From: an uncultured Allorhizobium sp.
GTDB taxonomy: Bacteria; Pseudomonadota; Alphaproteobacteria; Rhizobiales; Rhizobiaceae
DNA: 64,000 nt
NCBI GenBank assembly: GCA_958439205.1
Contig: OY288189.1
Span: 2,247,001 to 2,311,000, forward strand
Reading direction: 5' to 3'
The notes beneath the pieces are model-generated. The model had not been told where the DNA came from and did no database searches. It saw only the letters and a list, made by a program, of their open reading frames with translations. This document shows positions 29,913 to 39,096 of this stretch, one piece after another. The translations under genes and the position numbers were made by a program. Position 1 is the first letter of the stretch; each line of letters starts with the position of its first letter.

Positions 29913-29930
29913 CCTGCATAAGGGTTGCTA

Positions 29931-30833
29931 ATGTTTGACCCGGCCCAGCTCTCTGCCCTGTCTGCGGTGCTCCGAACGGGCAGCTTTGAAGGGGCGGCCC
30001 AGATGCTGCATGTCACGCAGTCGGCGATTTCCCAGCGGGTGCGCCAACTGGAGGAACAGGTCGGCACGTCGCTGATCATCCGGTCGCAGCCCTGCCGGGC
30101 GACGGAGGCTGGCGAAAGGCTGTTCCGCCATGCTGAGGAGTTGCGCCTGCTGGAGCAGGGCGTGCGCCGGGATCTTGGCCTTTCATCGAAAACAGGCGGG
30201 GAGATAGGCGCCTGGCCGACACTGCGGCTTGCGGTGAATGCCGACAGTCTCGCCACCTGGTTCATCCCGGCGATGGCGGCGGTGCACGATGTGCTCTTCG
30301 ATCTCGTCATCGACGACCAGGATCACAGTGCCGAATGGCTGCAGCGCGGCGATGTGCGGGCAGCGATCAGCGGGTCGCCGAAACCGGTGCAGGGCTGCGA
30401 TTGCCGGCCCCTTGGGTCGCTGCGCTATCTGGCGACGGCAAGCCCCGCCTTTGTCGAGCGCTGGTTCGGACATGAGGAAGTCACGGCGGCCAAGTTGAAG
30501 GATGCGCCCGTGATCACCTTCAATGCCAAGGATCGGCTCCAGACTCGCTGGGCCGAGAAGGCGCTCGGGGTGGGCGTTGCCGGCCCGTCCCACTGGCTGC
30601 CGTCGAGCCATGCTTTTGTCGATGCCGCGATTGCCGGTCTTGGCTGGGGCATGAACCCGGAGCACCTGGCCTCTCACGCCTTGTCCGATGGGCGGCTGAG
30701 GGAACTGATACCCGGAAATCCGCTCGACGTGCCGCTCTACTGGCATGTCAGCCGTACTGTAGCCACGGCGATGAAACCTGTCACGGACGCCGTGCTGCAG
30801 GCCGCGAGTGGCGTGCTGCGCCCCCTTGGATGA
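29931..30833 (+). CDS. ArgP/IciA-like LysR-family regulator
   Basis: A 300-residue LysR regulator. The N-terminal winged HTH reads FDPAQLSALSAVLRTGSFEGAAQMLHVTQSAISQRVRQLE, typical of the ArgP group. The C-terminal co-inducer domain (about 95-290) includes LGWGMNPEHLA. It should activate the divergent lysE exporter gene in response to lysine/arginine. ATG at 29931 follows AAGGG at 6 bp spacing. A perfect dyad upstream is its likely site. Confidence 0.93.
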   Translation: MFDPAQLSALSAVLRTGSFEGAAQMLHVTQSAISQRVRQLEEQVGTSLIIRSQPCRATEAGERLFRHAEELRLLEQGVRRDLGLSSKTGGEIGAWPTLRLAVNADSLATWFIPAMAAVHDVLFDLVIDDQDHSAEWLQRGDVRAAISGSPKPVQGCDCRPLGSLRYLATASPAFVERWFGHEEVTAAKLKDAPVITFNAKDRLQTRWAEKALGVGVAGPSHWLPSSHAFVDAAIAGLGWGMNPEHLASHALSDGRLRELIPGNPLDVPLYWHVSRTVATAMKPVTDAVLQAASGVLRPLG

Positions 30834-30907
30834 GGCACTCTGGCGGCTTGTCCAGACTTGCCACGGCGGACGCGGGGCCTATGTTCAAAACAAAGAAGGA
30901 GAGGCCC

Positions 30908-31288
30908 ATGTCATTGGAAGACCAGACACTTGCCGTCATCGATGCCCTCAACCGGCACGACTTCGACGCACTTCTCCCGATGTTCGCGGAGGAGGCGGTG
31001 CTCGATCTTCCCGACGGTATCAGGGTAATCGGGCACGCGTCCTTTCGGGATACGCTGGCGGCCTATGTGCTCCGCCACGGCATCACGCTGTCGGACCATG
31101 TCGTCATGACCGACCGGGCCGGTTTCCGGGTTGCGGTCGAATGTACGCTCAACGGCTCCGATCGCCGCGACGCGGAAGGAGGTCCCTCCGGAGACCAGGG
31201 GCCCTACGCCTTGCCGGCGGTTCTGGTGCTGGAGCGCGAGAATGATCTCTTCTCGCGCCTCAGCCTGTTTGCCGGCGCCCGTCCGTAA
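30908..31288 (+). CDS. SnoaL/NTF2-like domain protein
   Basis: A 126-residue cone-fold protein. LAVIDALNRHDFDALLPMFAEEAVLDLPDG is the usual opening helix pair plus first strand of SnoaL-like proteins, and LVLERENDLFSRLSLFAG is the closing sheet. Members are enzymes or binding proteins for small hydrophobic molecules; nothing here gives the ligand. ATG at 30908 is preceded by AAGGAG at ideal spacing. Confidence 0.75.
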   Translation: MSLEDQTLAVIDALNRHDFDALLPMFAEEAVLDLPDGIRVIGHASFRDTLAAYVLRHGITLSDHVVMTDRAGFRVAVECTLNGSDRRDAEGGPSGDQGPYALPAVLVLERENDLFSRLSLFAGARP

Positions 31289-31300
31289 GCCTGTCAGCGA

Positions 31301-31762
31301 TCAGCTTTTGCCGAGATAGGCTTCGAGGACGGTCACGATCATCGCGTGGTCTTCCTCTGATTTCAGGCCGGAGACGGTGATCGCCGCAACCACGCCGGTG
31401 CCCGCGACCCTGACGGGGAAGCTGCCGCCGTGGTCCGCGTATTCCATGGGATCGAGGCCGATTTCGGAAGACACGCTGCGACCACGGGCGCGGTTGAGTT
31501 CGCCGACGCGCAGTGAGGCCTTGTGCATGCGCAGCGTCACATTGCTCTTGCGGCGGGCCCAATGGTCGTTATCCGGTGAGGCGCCGGGCAGGGCGGCATG
31601 AAACAGGGTGCGGTCCGGGGTGCGGATGTCGATGACCACGGGCGCCTTTTCTGACAGCGCGAGATCCACCAGACGGCGACCGACCTCGAAGGCCACCAAC
31701 TCGTCGAAGCTCTTGAAAACGAGCTGGCTTTCCTGTCTTTCGATGGTTTCGATCAGGCTCAT
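31301..31762 (-). CDS. UPF0303 / heme-degrading-domain (HbpS-like) protein
   Basis: A 153-residue protein with the fold of the HbpS/GlcG-like group. The UPF0303 pattern is clear: FDELVAFEVGRRLVDLA, PVVIDIRTPDRTLFHAALPG, WARRKSNVTLRM and the final DHAMIVTVLEAYLG. Homologues are annotated as heme-degrading-domain proteins, but biochemical support is thin. I chose ATG at 31762 because upstream residues are not family-like. Confidence 0.82.
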   Translation of the reverse strand: MSLIETIERQESQLVFKSFDELVAFEVGRRLVDLALSEKAPVVIDIRTPDRTLFHAALPGASPDNDHWARRKSNVTLRMHKASLRVGELNRARGRSVSSEIGLDPMEYADHGGSFPVRVAGTGVVAAITVSGLKSEEDHAMIVTVLEAYLGKS

Positions 31763-31866
31763 CGGTGCGTGGTCCTCCGTCTTTCGGCCGGAGACTACAG
31801 AGGTCGGCCGGGGCTGACTAGGGGCGGCGGCGCAGCTTTCCCCGGCGCAGTGGAAAGGTTTTACAC

Positions 31867-32283
31867 ATGGCGATGATGCGACTGGCAATCTCCACACGCG
31901 GTCAGGGGCTCTACGAGTTTACCCAGTCTGTCCGGGAGTTTTTGCGACAGAGTGAGGCGGAAGAGGGCGTGATGACGGTCTTCGTGCGCCACACCTCGTG
32001 CTCTCTGCTGATCCAGGAAAATGCCGATCCTTCGGTGCAGACGGATCTCAAGGCGTTTTTCCGCCGCCTCGTGCCGCCGACGACGGATCCGGCGATGGAT
32101 TTCATCACGCATCGGGACGAGGGGCCTGACGACATGCCGGCCCATATCAAGGCAGCCCTCTTGCCGGTCTCGCTCTCGGTCCCCTTTGCCGATCGGCGCC
32201 TGCTGCTCGGTACATGGCAGGGGATCTACCTTTTCGAGCACCGCGACAGCCCCCATCGGCGCGAAGTCGTCTTGCATGTCTGA
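31867..32283 (+). CDS. YjbQ / UPF0047 family protein
   Basis: A 138-residue protein matching the YjbQ family. FVRHTSCSLLIQENADPSV and HIKAALLPVSLSVPFADRRLLLGTWQGIYLFEHRD are its two signature blocks, with conserved histidines likely to bind metal. E. coli YjbQ has weak thiamine-phosphate synthase activity, so databases call it secondary thiamine-phosphate synthase. The physiological role is unsettled. It is divergent from the UPF0303 gene. Confidence 0.92.
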   Translation: MAMMRLAISTRGQGLYEFTQSVREFLRQSEAEEGVMTVFVRHTSCSLLIQENADPSVQTDLKAFFRRLVPPTTDPAMDFITHRDEGPDDMPAHIKAALLPVSLSVPFADRRLLLGTWQGIYLFEHRDSPHRREVVLHV

Positions 32284-32435
32284 CGCCTCGAACCGGCTTG
32301 TGGCGACAAGGTGAACACGTGCTGAATGCAGGATTCGGACTGCATTCAGGCGGCCGCTTCTACTCTCACATCAATCGCTTTCAACGGCGGGATGGAAACG
32401 ACGGCGCAAGGATGCGCCTTTCAAGGAGAGAGAAC

Positions 32436-32804
32436 ATGTTCGGCATGCTTCGCAAAATCGGTCTTGCTGCCCTCGTCTCGGTCATGGCGACCACTGGCGT
32501 CGCTTCTACCGCATCCGCCGACAGCTTCGGCTGGGGCGTCTATATCGAAGGCCCGCGCCATGGCGGCCCCGGCTGGGATCGTCCCGGCCGTGGCCCGGGC
32601 TGGGATGGCCCCGGTCGTGACCGTCCGCATCGCGGCGAGTGCCGTCCGCACCACGCCGTCGAGAAGGCCCGCTGGAACGGCCTGCGTCGTGCCTTCGTCG
32701 CCGATGTGACGCCGCGTCGCGTGGTGGTTGCCGGTGTTCGCCACGGCGGCCGCGACCGGATGGTCTTCGCCAATGTCCGCGGCTGCCCGGTCATCCGCTA
32801 CTGA
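32436..32804 (+). CDS. Small secreted Gly/Pro/Arg-rich protein
   Basis: A 122-residue exported protein. It has a Sec signal peptide (about 1-29, LGLAALVSVMATTGV-type core with likely cleavage after ASA), then a repetitive low-complexity region built on GPGWD/RPGR units (about 35-65), then a basic C-terminal domain (about 68-122) with ARWNGLRRAFVADVTPRRVVVAGVRHGG and one cysteine. AAGGAG lies 7 bp before the ATG, so expression is likely. I do not recognise the family. The C-terminal part resembles small periplasmic proteins common in rhizobia. Confidence 0.7.
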   Translation: MFGMLRKIGLAALVSVMATTGVASTASADSFGWGVYIEGPRHGGPGWDRPGRGPGWDGPGRDRPHRGECRPHHAVEKARWNGLRRAFVADVTPRRVVVAGVRHGGRDRMVFANVRGCPVIRY

Positions 32805-33214
32805 TGAGGAATGGCTGCGGAGCCGGACGGCTTTCGCCCTGAGGCTCGAGCCTTGATCGCCCGCCGCCCGGGCCATGCAGAATGGGGCCAGACAAGACCC
32901 CGGCTGCATGGCCCGACTTTTCCATATCGTCATGTGCCGATGCCTTGAAGAGGCCCGAATCGCTCCCCATATGGCGATCAACCCGCTGGTCCGGGCCCCT
33001 CTGGCAAGAGCTCCCGGCGCTCTTGCGATGTCGGACCTTTTCGACACCGCTGCCGGTCCAAGGACCAGTTCATGATACGCCACCACTCCATCTTGATTTC
33101 ACCCGGCCGTTTTCCGTCTGCCGACGGGGCATACGTGCGCCCCGGTGAGCCGAAGCCACGCCTGCAGACGCAGCGTGAGTTCGGCCCCTCGTCCTCGCGT
33201 CAGGGGACTGCCCG
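32805..33214. other. Gene-free stretch
   Basis: A 410-bp interval with no supported coding sequence on either strand. The only structure I see is a hairpin, GCAAGAGC (33004-33011)/GCTCTTGC (33019-33026), without a T-run. Confidence 0.5.
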
Positions 33215-33517
33215 ATGATCGCCGAGTGGATTGCATCGATTTTCGCCATGCTTGTCGTCGATCCGATCGAGGCCGACATCCGTCAGCGCCTCGAAGAGAT
33301 GAAGGCCCCTGTCGAGGTTGTCAGCCAGGCCGGTGATTGCCTGCGCACCACAGGCCCACAGCTTATCGATCGCGCGACCGGTGATCTCTGGTGGGCCGGC
33401 ACAACCGTGGTTTCGGTCGTCAGCGGCTTGACGAGCCCGGCTGAATTGCTCGATGCCGCAAACCCGGCCTGTGCGCCGCTTGCCAGCTATCTCGTTTCCG
33501 CTGAAGCTGAAGCCTGA
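33215..33517 (+). CDS. Hypothetical protein, 100 aa
   Basis: A small protein with a hydrophobic N-terminal helix (MIAEWIASIFAMLVV), a charged segment (IEADIRQRLEEMKAP) and a mixed C-terminus with two cysteines. Codon use is like the neighbours, and its stop lies 27 bp before the next start, suggesting an operon with the DUF1476-like gene. I do not recognise it. Confidence 0.55.
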   Translation: MIAEWIASIFAMLVVDPIEADIRQRLEEMKAPVEVVSQAGDCLRTTGPQLIDRATGDLWWAGTTVVSVVSGLTSPAELLDAANPACAPLASYLVSAEAEA

Positions 33518-33544
33518 TCCATGTCCGAGGAGGAGAATCGCGCC

Positions 33545-33865
33545 ATGCCCCTATCCGTTGTTTCGACCGCCGCCCATTCCGTCCACCCGCACGAAGAGGA
33601 CGGTCTCGGCAGCATTCGCGCCCGTCGTAATCTGCTCGCCGGCTACTGGGCCGGATCGTTGATCGGCTTTGCCGGTGACGACCTCGGGCGCTATGCCCGC
33701 GACCTGCACATGGTCGACCATGTGGTGAGCGGTGACGGCGATGTGATTGCACGCCTCTCGCGTGACTTGGCGACCGCCGGCCACAGCTTTACCAAGGCCG
33801 ATATCGAAGCGGCACTGCGCCGCTTCCATGCCCAGGCTCTGAAGGATACCGGCTGCACGGAGTGA
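33545..33865 (+). CDS. DUF1476-type ATPase-inhibitor-zeta-like protein
   Basis: A 106-residue protein. From about residue 30 it follows the DUF1476 family (alphaproteobacterial F1-ATPase inhibitor zeta): ARRNLLAGYWAGSLIGFAGDDLGRYARDL, then a helix pair ending LRRFHAQALKDTG. The usual inhibitory N-terminus of zeta (FDxREKGFExKFAHDEEL-like) is not there; MPLSVVSTAAHSVHPHEEDG stands in its place. It is therefore a divergent paralogue that may not inhibit ATP synthase. ATG at 33545 is chosen because GAGGAGGAG lies 9 bp upstream, inside a possible longer reading from 33521. Confidence 0.72.
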   Translation: MPLSVVSTAAHSVHPHEEDGLGSIRARRNLLAGYWAGSLIGFAGDDLGRYARDLHMVDHVVSGDGDVIARLSRDLATAGHSFTKADIEAALRRFHAQALKDTGCTE

Positions 33866-33933
33866 GCCTCCTGGCTCCTCCTACAGTCCGGCGACCGGCT
33901 GCAGTTTCTACGTCCAATTGATCCGACCAAGCA

Positions 33934-33957
33934 CTGGCGCGTTGTATCCCGCGCCAG
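33934..33957 (+). terminator. Hairpin after the DUF1476-like gene
   Basis: CTGGCGCG and CGCGCCAG make a perfect 8-bp stem with an 8-nt loop, 69 bp past the stop. There is no T-run, so it may be a processing or 3'-end-stabilising hairpin rather than an intrinsic terminator. Confidence 0.4.
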
Positions 33958-34010
33958 ACGCGCTACACTCGCTCGTGTCACCATGAACACGCTCGGGGAG
34001 GAGCAATTCT

Positions 34011-34382
34011 ATGAGACGCATGTGGCCGGAGGAACTCAGCTCTATTCTCGACGGGGTGGAGGAAGTGACGCTCGAAAGTGCAGCGCGTCAGCGAGAAGAT
34101 GGTTCGCATAGCGAGGCCATTCGCCGCCAGGCGCTGAAAGTCCGGGTAACGCAAGCCGATTTCGAACGCATCTGGCCGCTCGCTGAAGCGCGCTACCGTT
34201 TGCAGGGGGCCTTCGCCGGCAAGGCGATCACGCTCATCGTCAACAATCCTCATTACAGTCAGTGGCACCCGGCAGACGGCGGCACGGTCGAGAGCGTCTC
34301 CGACAGTGGGCGGGCCTATTCGACACGCTATGTGGTGGTGCATTTCCTGCTCGATGATGTCCGCGAGACAGTCGAGGCGTAA
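34011..34382 (+). CDS. DUF-type hypothetical protein, 123 aa
   Basis: A soluble protein of 123 residues with an excellent ribosome site (GGGGAGGAG, 7 bp before ATG). Residues about 40-115 alternate strand and helix (LKVRVTQADFERIWPLAEARYRLQGAF, AITLIVNNPHYSQWHPADGGTV, TRYVVVHFLLDDVRETVEA). No membrane segment or catalytic motif is seen. I do not recognise the family. Confidence 0.65.
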   Translation: MRRMWPEELSSILDGVEEVTLESAARQREDGSHSEAIRRQALKVRVTQADFERIWPLAEARYRLQGAFAGKAITLIVNNPHYSQWHPADGGTVESVSDSGRAYSTRYVVVHFLLDDVRETVEA

Positions 34383-34575
34383 TGTCCCTGGCTGGCCGCC
34401 CGGAAGGCGGTCAGCCGCTGCCCCTGCTTCCCATCAGAACCTGCAGTACTGACCGGAATTGAGCCTGTGCCTACCGGTTGCGAAGGTAATCGCTGTCGGC
34501 ATTTTCCGGTATCATTCCTGAAAAGCTTCGGGAACAATCTGCCGTCGTCTGCCTTTCCCAGCCATTGGGAGGCGC

Positions 34576-34815
34576 ATGATCATGGCCAGCGATATTCAGA
34601 CAGAAGACGTATCGGACCTTGCGTCCCGGCTTGAGGCGATGACCGATGATGAGGTCTTCGCCGCCATGAAATCCCTCGAAACGCGCAGTGAAGATTCGAC
34701 CAGTGACCGGGATGAGATCCTGGCGAGGATCGCGCTTGTCGAGGACGAGATCGAACACCGCTTTCCAGGGCAGCTTCTGGCACCCTATCGACAGTGGAGG
34801 ACTGGTAACCGCTGA
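34576..34815 (+). CDS. Small acidic helical protein, 79 aa
   Basis: A 79-residue, mostly helical acidic protein (DLASRLEAMTDDEVFAAMKSLETR) with GGGAGG just upstream of the ATG. No known motif. It is probably a real small gene but of unknown role. Confidence 0.55.
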   Translation: MIMASDIQTEDVSDLASRLEAMTDDEVFAAMKSLETRSEDSTSDRDEILARIALVEDEIEHRFPGQLLAPYRQWRTGNR

Positions 34816-34959
34816 CGGACCGCGAGACGATCGGTTTTCCACCGACCGGCATCCTCTTCGGGTTTCCCCGTTTCAAGCCATCTTCCACGAAACTCCCCCG
34901 TTACCATCACCGCCAAATGTCCCGCCTGCGGGTCGGCGATGCAGAGACCAGGACATTCG

Positions 34960-35478
34960 ATGAGCCACAGCACCACGCTTTCCCTGACGGTCAATGACCA
35001 GTTTCACCAACTCGATGTCGACAACAGGACGAGCCTTCTCGACCTCCTGCGCGAGCATCTCCACCTGACCGGCACGAAGAAGGGCTGTGATCACGGGCAA
35101 TGCGGCGCCTGCACTGTCATGATCGACGGGTGCCGCGTGAATGCCTGTCTGACGCTGGCCGTCATGCATGACGGAGACAGCGTGAAGACGATCGAAGGCT
35201 TCGGCCAGCCGGGCGACCTTCACCCGATGCAGGCCGCCTTCGTCAAGCATGACGGCTTCCAGTGCGGCTACTGCACGCCGGGCCAGATCTGTTCCTCCAT
35301 CGCCGTGCTGGAGGAGATTGACGCCAATATCCCGAGCCATGTCACTGAAGACCTCACCGCCAAGGCCGCGATCACCGCCGAGGAACTCCGCGAGCGGATG
35401 AGTGGCAACATCTGTCGGTGCGGGGCCTATTCCAACATCATCGATGCCATCACCGAAGTGGCGGGAACACGCGCATGA
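34960..35478 (+). CDS. Aldehyde oxidoreductase, 2Fe-2S subunit (PaoA/YagT-like)
   Basis: A 172-residue iron-sulfur subunit of the xanthine-oxidase family. The N-terminal plant-ferredoxin cluster has its cysteines in [22 protein letters not shown], and the C-terminal cluster in [12 protein letters not shown] and GNICRCGAY. It passes electrons from the molybdenum site to the FAD subunit. Unlike E. coli PaoA, no twin-arginine signal is present, so this complex probably stays in the cytoplasm. ATG at 34960 fits the family start. It overlaps the FAD gene (ATGA). Confidence 0.93.
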   Translation: MSHSTTLSLTVNDQFHQLDVDNRTSLLDLLREHLHLTGTKKGCDHGQCGACTVMIDGCRVNACLTLAVMHDGDSVKTIEGFGQPGDLHPMQAAFVKHDGFQCGYCTPGQICSSIAVLEEIDANIPSHVTEDLTAKAAITAEELRERMSGNICRCGAYSNIIDAITEVAGTRA

Positions 35479-36425
35479 GAGCTTTTACCTATGACCGTGC
35501 CTCCTCGATCGAGGCGGCCGCACGCTCGGCTGCGAGCAATCGAGACGCGAAATTCATCGCTGGCGGCACCAACCTGCTGGACCTGATGAAGCTTGAGATC
35601 GAGACGCCGACCCATCTGATCGACATCAACGGGCTTGGCCTTGATGAGATCGAGGTGACCGCGGACGGTGGTCTGCGCATCGGCGCCATGGTGCGCAACA
35701 CGGATCTCGCGGCTCACGAGACGGTGCGCCGTGACTATCCGCTTCTGACGCGCGCCTTGCTGTCGGGGGCGTCTGGCCAGTTGCGCAACAAGGCGACGAC
35801 GTCGGGCAATCTCTTGCAGCGGACCCGCTGTCCGTATTTCTACGACACCAACCAGCCCTGCAACAAGCGTCAGCCCGGAAGCGGCTGTTCCGCCATCGGC
35901 GGCTTCAGCCGCCAGCACGCGGTGGTGGGCGTCAGCGATGCCTGTATCGCCACGCATCCGAGCGACATGGCGGTTGCGATGCGTGCTCTGGATGCAGTGG
36001 TTGAGACCGTCAATCCTGATGGTAGCAAGCGCAGCATCGCCATGGAGGACTTCCATCGTCTTCCCGGCGACACGCCTGATGTCGAGACGGTGCTGGAGCA
36101 GGGCGAGATCATCACGGCCGTTGTTCTCCCACCGCCGATCGGTGGACGTCAGATTTACCGCAAGGTCCGTGACCGTGCGTCCTATGCTTTCGCCCTCGTC
36201 TCCGTCGGCGCCGTGATCCATCCGGATGGGACGGGCAGGGTGGCCCTTGGCGGGGTTGCGCACAAGCCCTGGCGGCTTGCCGAAGCCGAGGCGGAGATGC
36301 CCGAGGGCGCCACCGCGGTTGCATCTCTACTGTTCTCCGGCGCTCGTCCCACCGAGCAAAACCGGTTCAAGCTTGATCTGGTGGAGCGCGTCTTGGGCGC
36401 CGTGATCTTGGAAGCGAGGGGCTGA
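35475..36425 (+). CDS. Aldehyde oxidoreductase, FAD subunit (PaoB/YagS-like)
   Basis: A 316-residue FAD-binding subunit. [15 protein letters not shown] is the FAD motif. The PaoB-type insert [29 protein letters not shown]...[15 protein letters not shown] contributes four cysteines, which in E. coli PaoB hold an extra 4Fe-4S cluster. Its start overlaps the previous stop by 4 bp, and the next gene follows after 4 bp, so the three are one operon. Confidence 0.93.
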   Translation: MRAFTYDRASSIEAAARSAASNRDAKFIAGGTNLLDLMKLEIETPTHLIDINGLGLDEIEVTADGGLRIGAMVRNTDLAAHETVRRDYPLLTRALLSGASGQLRNKATTSGNLLQRTRCPYFYDTNQPCNKRQPGSGCSAIGGFSRQHAVVGVSDACIATHPSDMAVAMRALDAVVETVNPDGSKRSIAMEDFHRLPGDTPDVETVLEQGEIITAVVLPPPIGGRQIYRKVRDRASYAFALVSVGAVIHPDGTGRVALGGVAHKPWRLAEAEAEMPEGATAVASLLFSGARPTEQNRFKLDLVERVLGAVILEARG

Positions 36426-36429
36426 AGCC

Positions 36430-38628
36430 ATGAAATTCGATAGACCAGCCACGACCAACCCCATTGACAATCTGAACGTTGTGGGACGTCCGATCCACCG
36501 CATCGACGGTGCGCTGAAGGTCACCGGCCAAGCGACCTATGCCTATGAAGGGCACGAACCTGATCTCGACTATGCCTACGGCTATCCCTTGGGAGCCGCG
36601 ATCGCCAAGGGGCGGATCCTGTCCATGGACGTCGAGGCGGCGAAGAGCGCGCCCGGCGTTCTGGCCGTCGTGACGACGCTTGATGTCGGCGACCGCGAGA
36701 AGGGGGAGTATAACACCGCGACCCTCTTCGGCGGCAGCAAAGTGCAGCACTATCACCAGGCCGTGGCCCTGGTGATTGCCGAAACCTTTGAACAGGCGCG
36801 TGCCGCCGCGTCCCTGGTTCAGGTGGAGTACGAAGAGGAAGCGGGCTCTTACGACCTCGATGAAGCGATGAAGACGGCGGTCAAGCCGGACGAGAAGGAA
36901 GAGCCCGACACCGAATTTGGCGATTTTGACAAGGCCTTCCCTCGGTCCCCCGTGACGCTCGATGCGCATTACCGGACGCCCGACCAGTCGCATGCGGCGA
37001 TGGAGCCGCATGCCTCGATCGCGGCCTGGGATGGCGATGCGCTGCGCGTCTGGACATCCAGCCAGATGATCGACTGGTGGCGGCAGGATCTGGCGACCTT
37101 CCTCGACATGGACAAGGAGAAGATCCAGCTGATGTCGCCTTTCATCGGCGGCGGCTTCGGCGGCAAACTGTTCCTGCGGGCGGATGCCGTGCTCGCAGCA
37201 CTGGGTGCGAAGGCCGCCGGGCGTGCGGTCAAGGTCACCTTGCCGCGACCCCTGATCATGAACAACACGACCCACCGACCGGCCACGATCCAGCGCATCC
37301 GGATAGGTGCCGCGTCCGATGGCAAGATCGAGGCGATCGCGCATGAGAGCTGGTCCGGCGATCTGCCGGGCGGCAAGCCCGAGACGGCGGTCAACCAGAC
37401 GCGGCTTCTCTATGCCGGTGCGAACCGCATGACCGCGATGCGCCTTGCAACGCTCGACCTCGCCGAAGGCAATGCCATGCGCGCGCCCGGCGAAGCACCA
37501 GGCCTGATGGCGCTGGAAATCGCCATGGACGAGATGGCGGATAAGCTGGGCATCGATCCGGTCGAATTCCGAATCATCAACGATACCCAGGTGGATCCGG
37601 AGCATCCCGAGCGACCGTTCTCGCACCGGGATCTCATCGGTTGTCTGCGCCTTGGCGCCGAGCGCTTCGGCTGGCGGGGTCGCCAGACGCCAGGCTCCCG
37701 CCGCGAGGGCAACTGGCTCATCGGCACCGGCGTCGCTGCAGCGCTCCGCAACAACCTTCTTGTTCCCTCTGGCGCCCGGGTCCGGCTTTCGCCGGAAGGG
37801 CGCGTGACCGTCGAGACCGACATGACGGATATCGGCACCGGCAGCTATACGATCATCGCGCAGACGGCGGCCGAGATGATGGGGGTCACGGTCGAGGAGG
37901 TCGACGTGCGTCTCGGCGATTCCCGCTTTCCCGTCTCTGCCGGCTCCGGCGGACAGTTCGGGGCCAATTGCTCGACCGCCGGCGTCTATGCGGCCTGCGT
38001 GAAGCTGCGCGAGGCGGTGGTCAAGACGATCGGTCTCAACACCGCCGACGTGGTCTTCGAGGGCGGCCAGGTTCGCTCCGGAAATCGCGCCGTCCCGCTC
38101 GCTGAGGTCGCCGGCCCCGAAGGTCTGGTGGCCGAGGACACGATGGAATGGGGCGACCTTTCCAAGACCTATCAGCAATCGACCTTCGGCGCGCATTTCG
38201 TCGAAGTTGCCGTCGACATGGCGAGCGGCGAGTGCCGTGTGCGCCGCATGCTGGCCGTCTGTGCCGCCGGGCGCATCTTGAACCCGATCACGGCGCGCAG
38301 CCAGGTGATTGGTGCCATGACCATGGGCGTGGGTGCTGCCCTTTCCGAGGAGTTGGCCGTCGACACGCGCCGCGGCTTCTTCGTCAACCACGACCTTGCC
38401 GGCTACGAGGTGGCCGTGCATGCGGACATCCCGCATCAGGAGGTGATCTTCCTCGATGAGACCGATCCGATGTCCTCGCCGATGAAGGCCAAGGGTGTCG
38501 GCGAACTCGGCCTCTGCGGCGTCTCCGCCGCGATCTCGAATGCTGTCTACAATGCGACCGGAGTGCGGGTGGCCGAATATCCCGTCACGCTCGACAAGCT
38601 GATTGGCGGCTTGCCGGAGGTGGCGTGA
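36430..38628 (+). CDS. Aldehyde oxidoreductase, molybdenum-binding subunit (PaoC/YagR-like)
   Basis: A 732-residue large subunit that binds the molybdenum cofactor and oxidises the substrate, probably aldehydes. The first domain (about 18-125) has RPIHRIDGALKVTGQATYAYE, followed by the moco-binding repeats (IGGGFGGKLFLRAD; GTGSYTIIAQTAAEMMG; SAGSGGQFGANCSTAG). The catalytic glutamate loop KGVGELGLCGVSAAISNAV is near the end. No PaoD/XdhC-type cofactor-loading chaperone gene follows, so that function must be encoded elsewhere. Confidence 0.95.
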   Translation: MKFDRPATTNPIDNLNVVGRPIHRIDGALKVTGQATYAYEGHEPDLDYAYGYPLGAAIAKGRILSMDVEAAKSAPGVLAVVTTLDVGDREKGEYNTATLFGGSKVQHYHQAVALVIAETFEQARAAASLVQVEYEEEAGSYDLDEAMKTAVKPDEKEEPDTEFGDFDKAFPRSPVTLDAHYRTPDQSHAAMEPHASIAAWDGDALRVWTSSQMIDWWRQDLATFLDMDKEKIQLMSPFIGGGFGGKLFLRADAVLAALGAKAAGRAVKVTLPRPLIMNNTTHRPATIQRIRIGAASDGKIEAIAHESWSGDLPGGKPETAVNQTRLLYAGANRMTAMRLATLDLAEGNAMRAPGEAPGLMALEIAMDEMADKLGIDPVEFRIINDTQVDPEHPERPFSHRDLIGCLRLGAERFGWRGRQTPGSRREGNWLIGTGVAAALRNNLLVPSGARVRLSPEGRVTVETDMTDIGTGSYTIIAQTAAEMMGVTVEEVDVRLGDSRFPVSAGSGGQFGANCSTAGVYAACVKLREAVVKTIGLNTADVVFEGGQVRSGNRAVPLAEVAGPEGLVAEDTMEWGDLSKTYQQSTFGAHFVEVAVDMASGECRVRRMLAVCAAGRILNPITARSQVIGAMTMGVGAALSEELAVDTRRGFFVNHDLAGYEVAVHADIPHQEVIFLDETDPMSSPMKAKGVGELGLCGVSAAISNAVYNATGVRVAEYPVTLDKLIGGLPEVA

Positions 38629-38968
38629 GGTGAGAGGGAGGGCTGCCGAGTCCATGTACGGAGCTCGTTCAACTTCAATGGCGTGGTTCAACCCTCTCCA
38701 GCATCCCCCAGATTGGCTGAGTCGCGCCCTAGGGCTCCATATCTTGAAGACTGATTTATCTACGCGTTTGGACAGGACGGTGTTCACCGGGGCTCTGCAG
38801 TTGCTCTCATTGGGGATCCTTGACGGGCCTCTTCTGCCATTCGTGGGCAACGATATGGCGTTGAGCTGACACACCGGCTCTCTTCCGGAAGCAGCGCGCG
38901 GGGGAGGGCGCGGCTGTTTTCTCAGAAGAGTGGAGAAAGCGTCATATCGCTCTTGCGTGGGGTGTGAG
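38629..38968. other. Gene-free stretch upstream of tRNA-Ser
   Basis: About 340 bp between the oxidoreductase operon and the tRNA flank. I see no supported gene. A short plus-strand ORF and a long minus-strand ORF cross it, but neither has family-like sequence. Confidence 0.5.
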
Positions 38969-39096
38969 TTGCCGCTTTTAGACAGCCCGCGCCAACAAGC
39001 GCCGACCAATGTGACCGGAGAGGTGGCTGAGTGGTCGAAAGCACCGCACTCGAAATGCGGCATACTCGCAAGGGTATCGTGGGTTCGAATCCCACC
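38969..39096 (+). repeat. Left copy of the 128-bp direct repeat (island boundary)
   Basis: This segment (48 bp of flank plus tRNA-Ser up to its T-arm) recurs at 44847-44974 with four mismatches, bracketing the integrase island. Confidence 0.9.
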
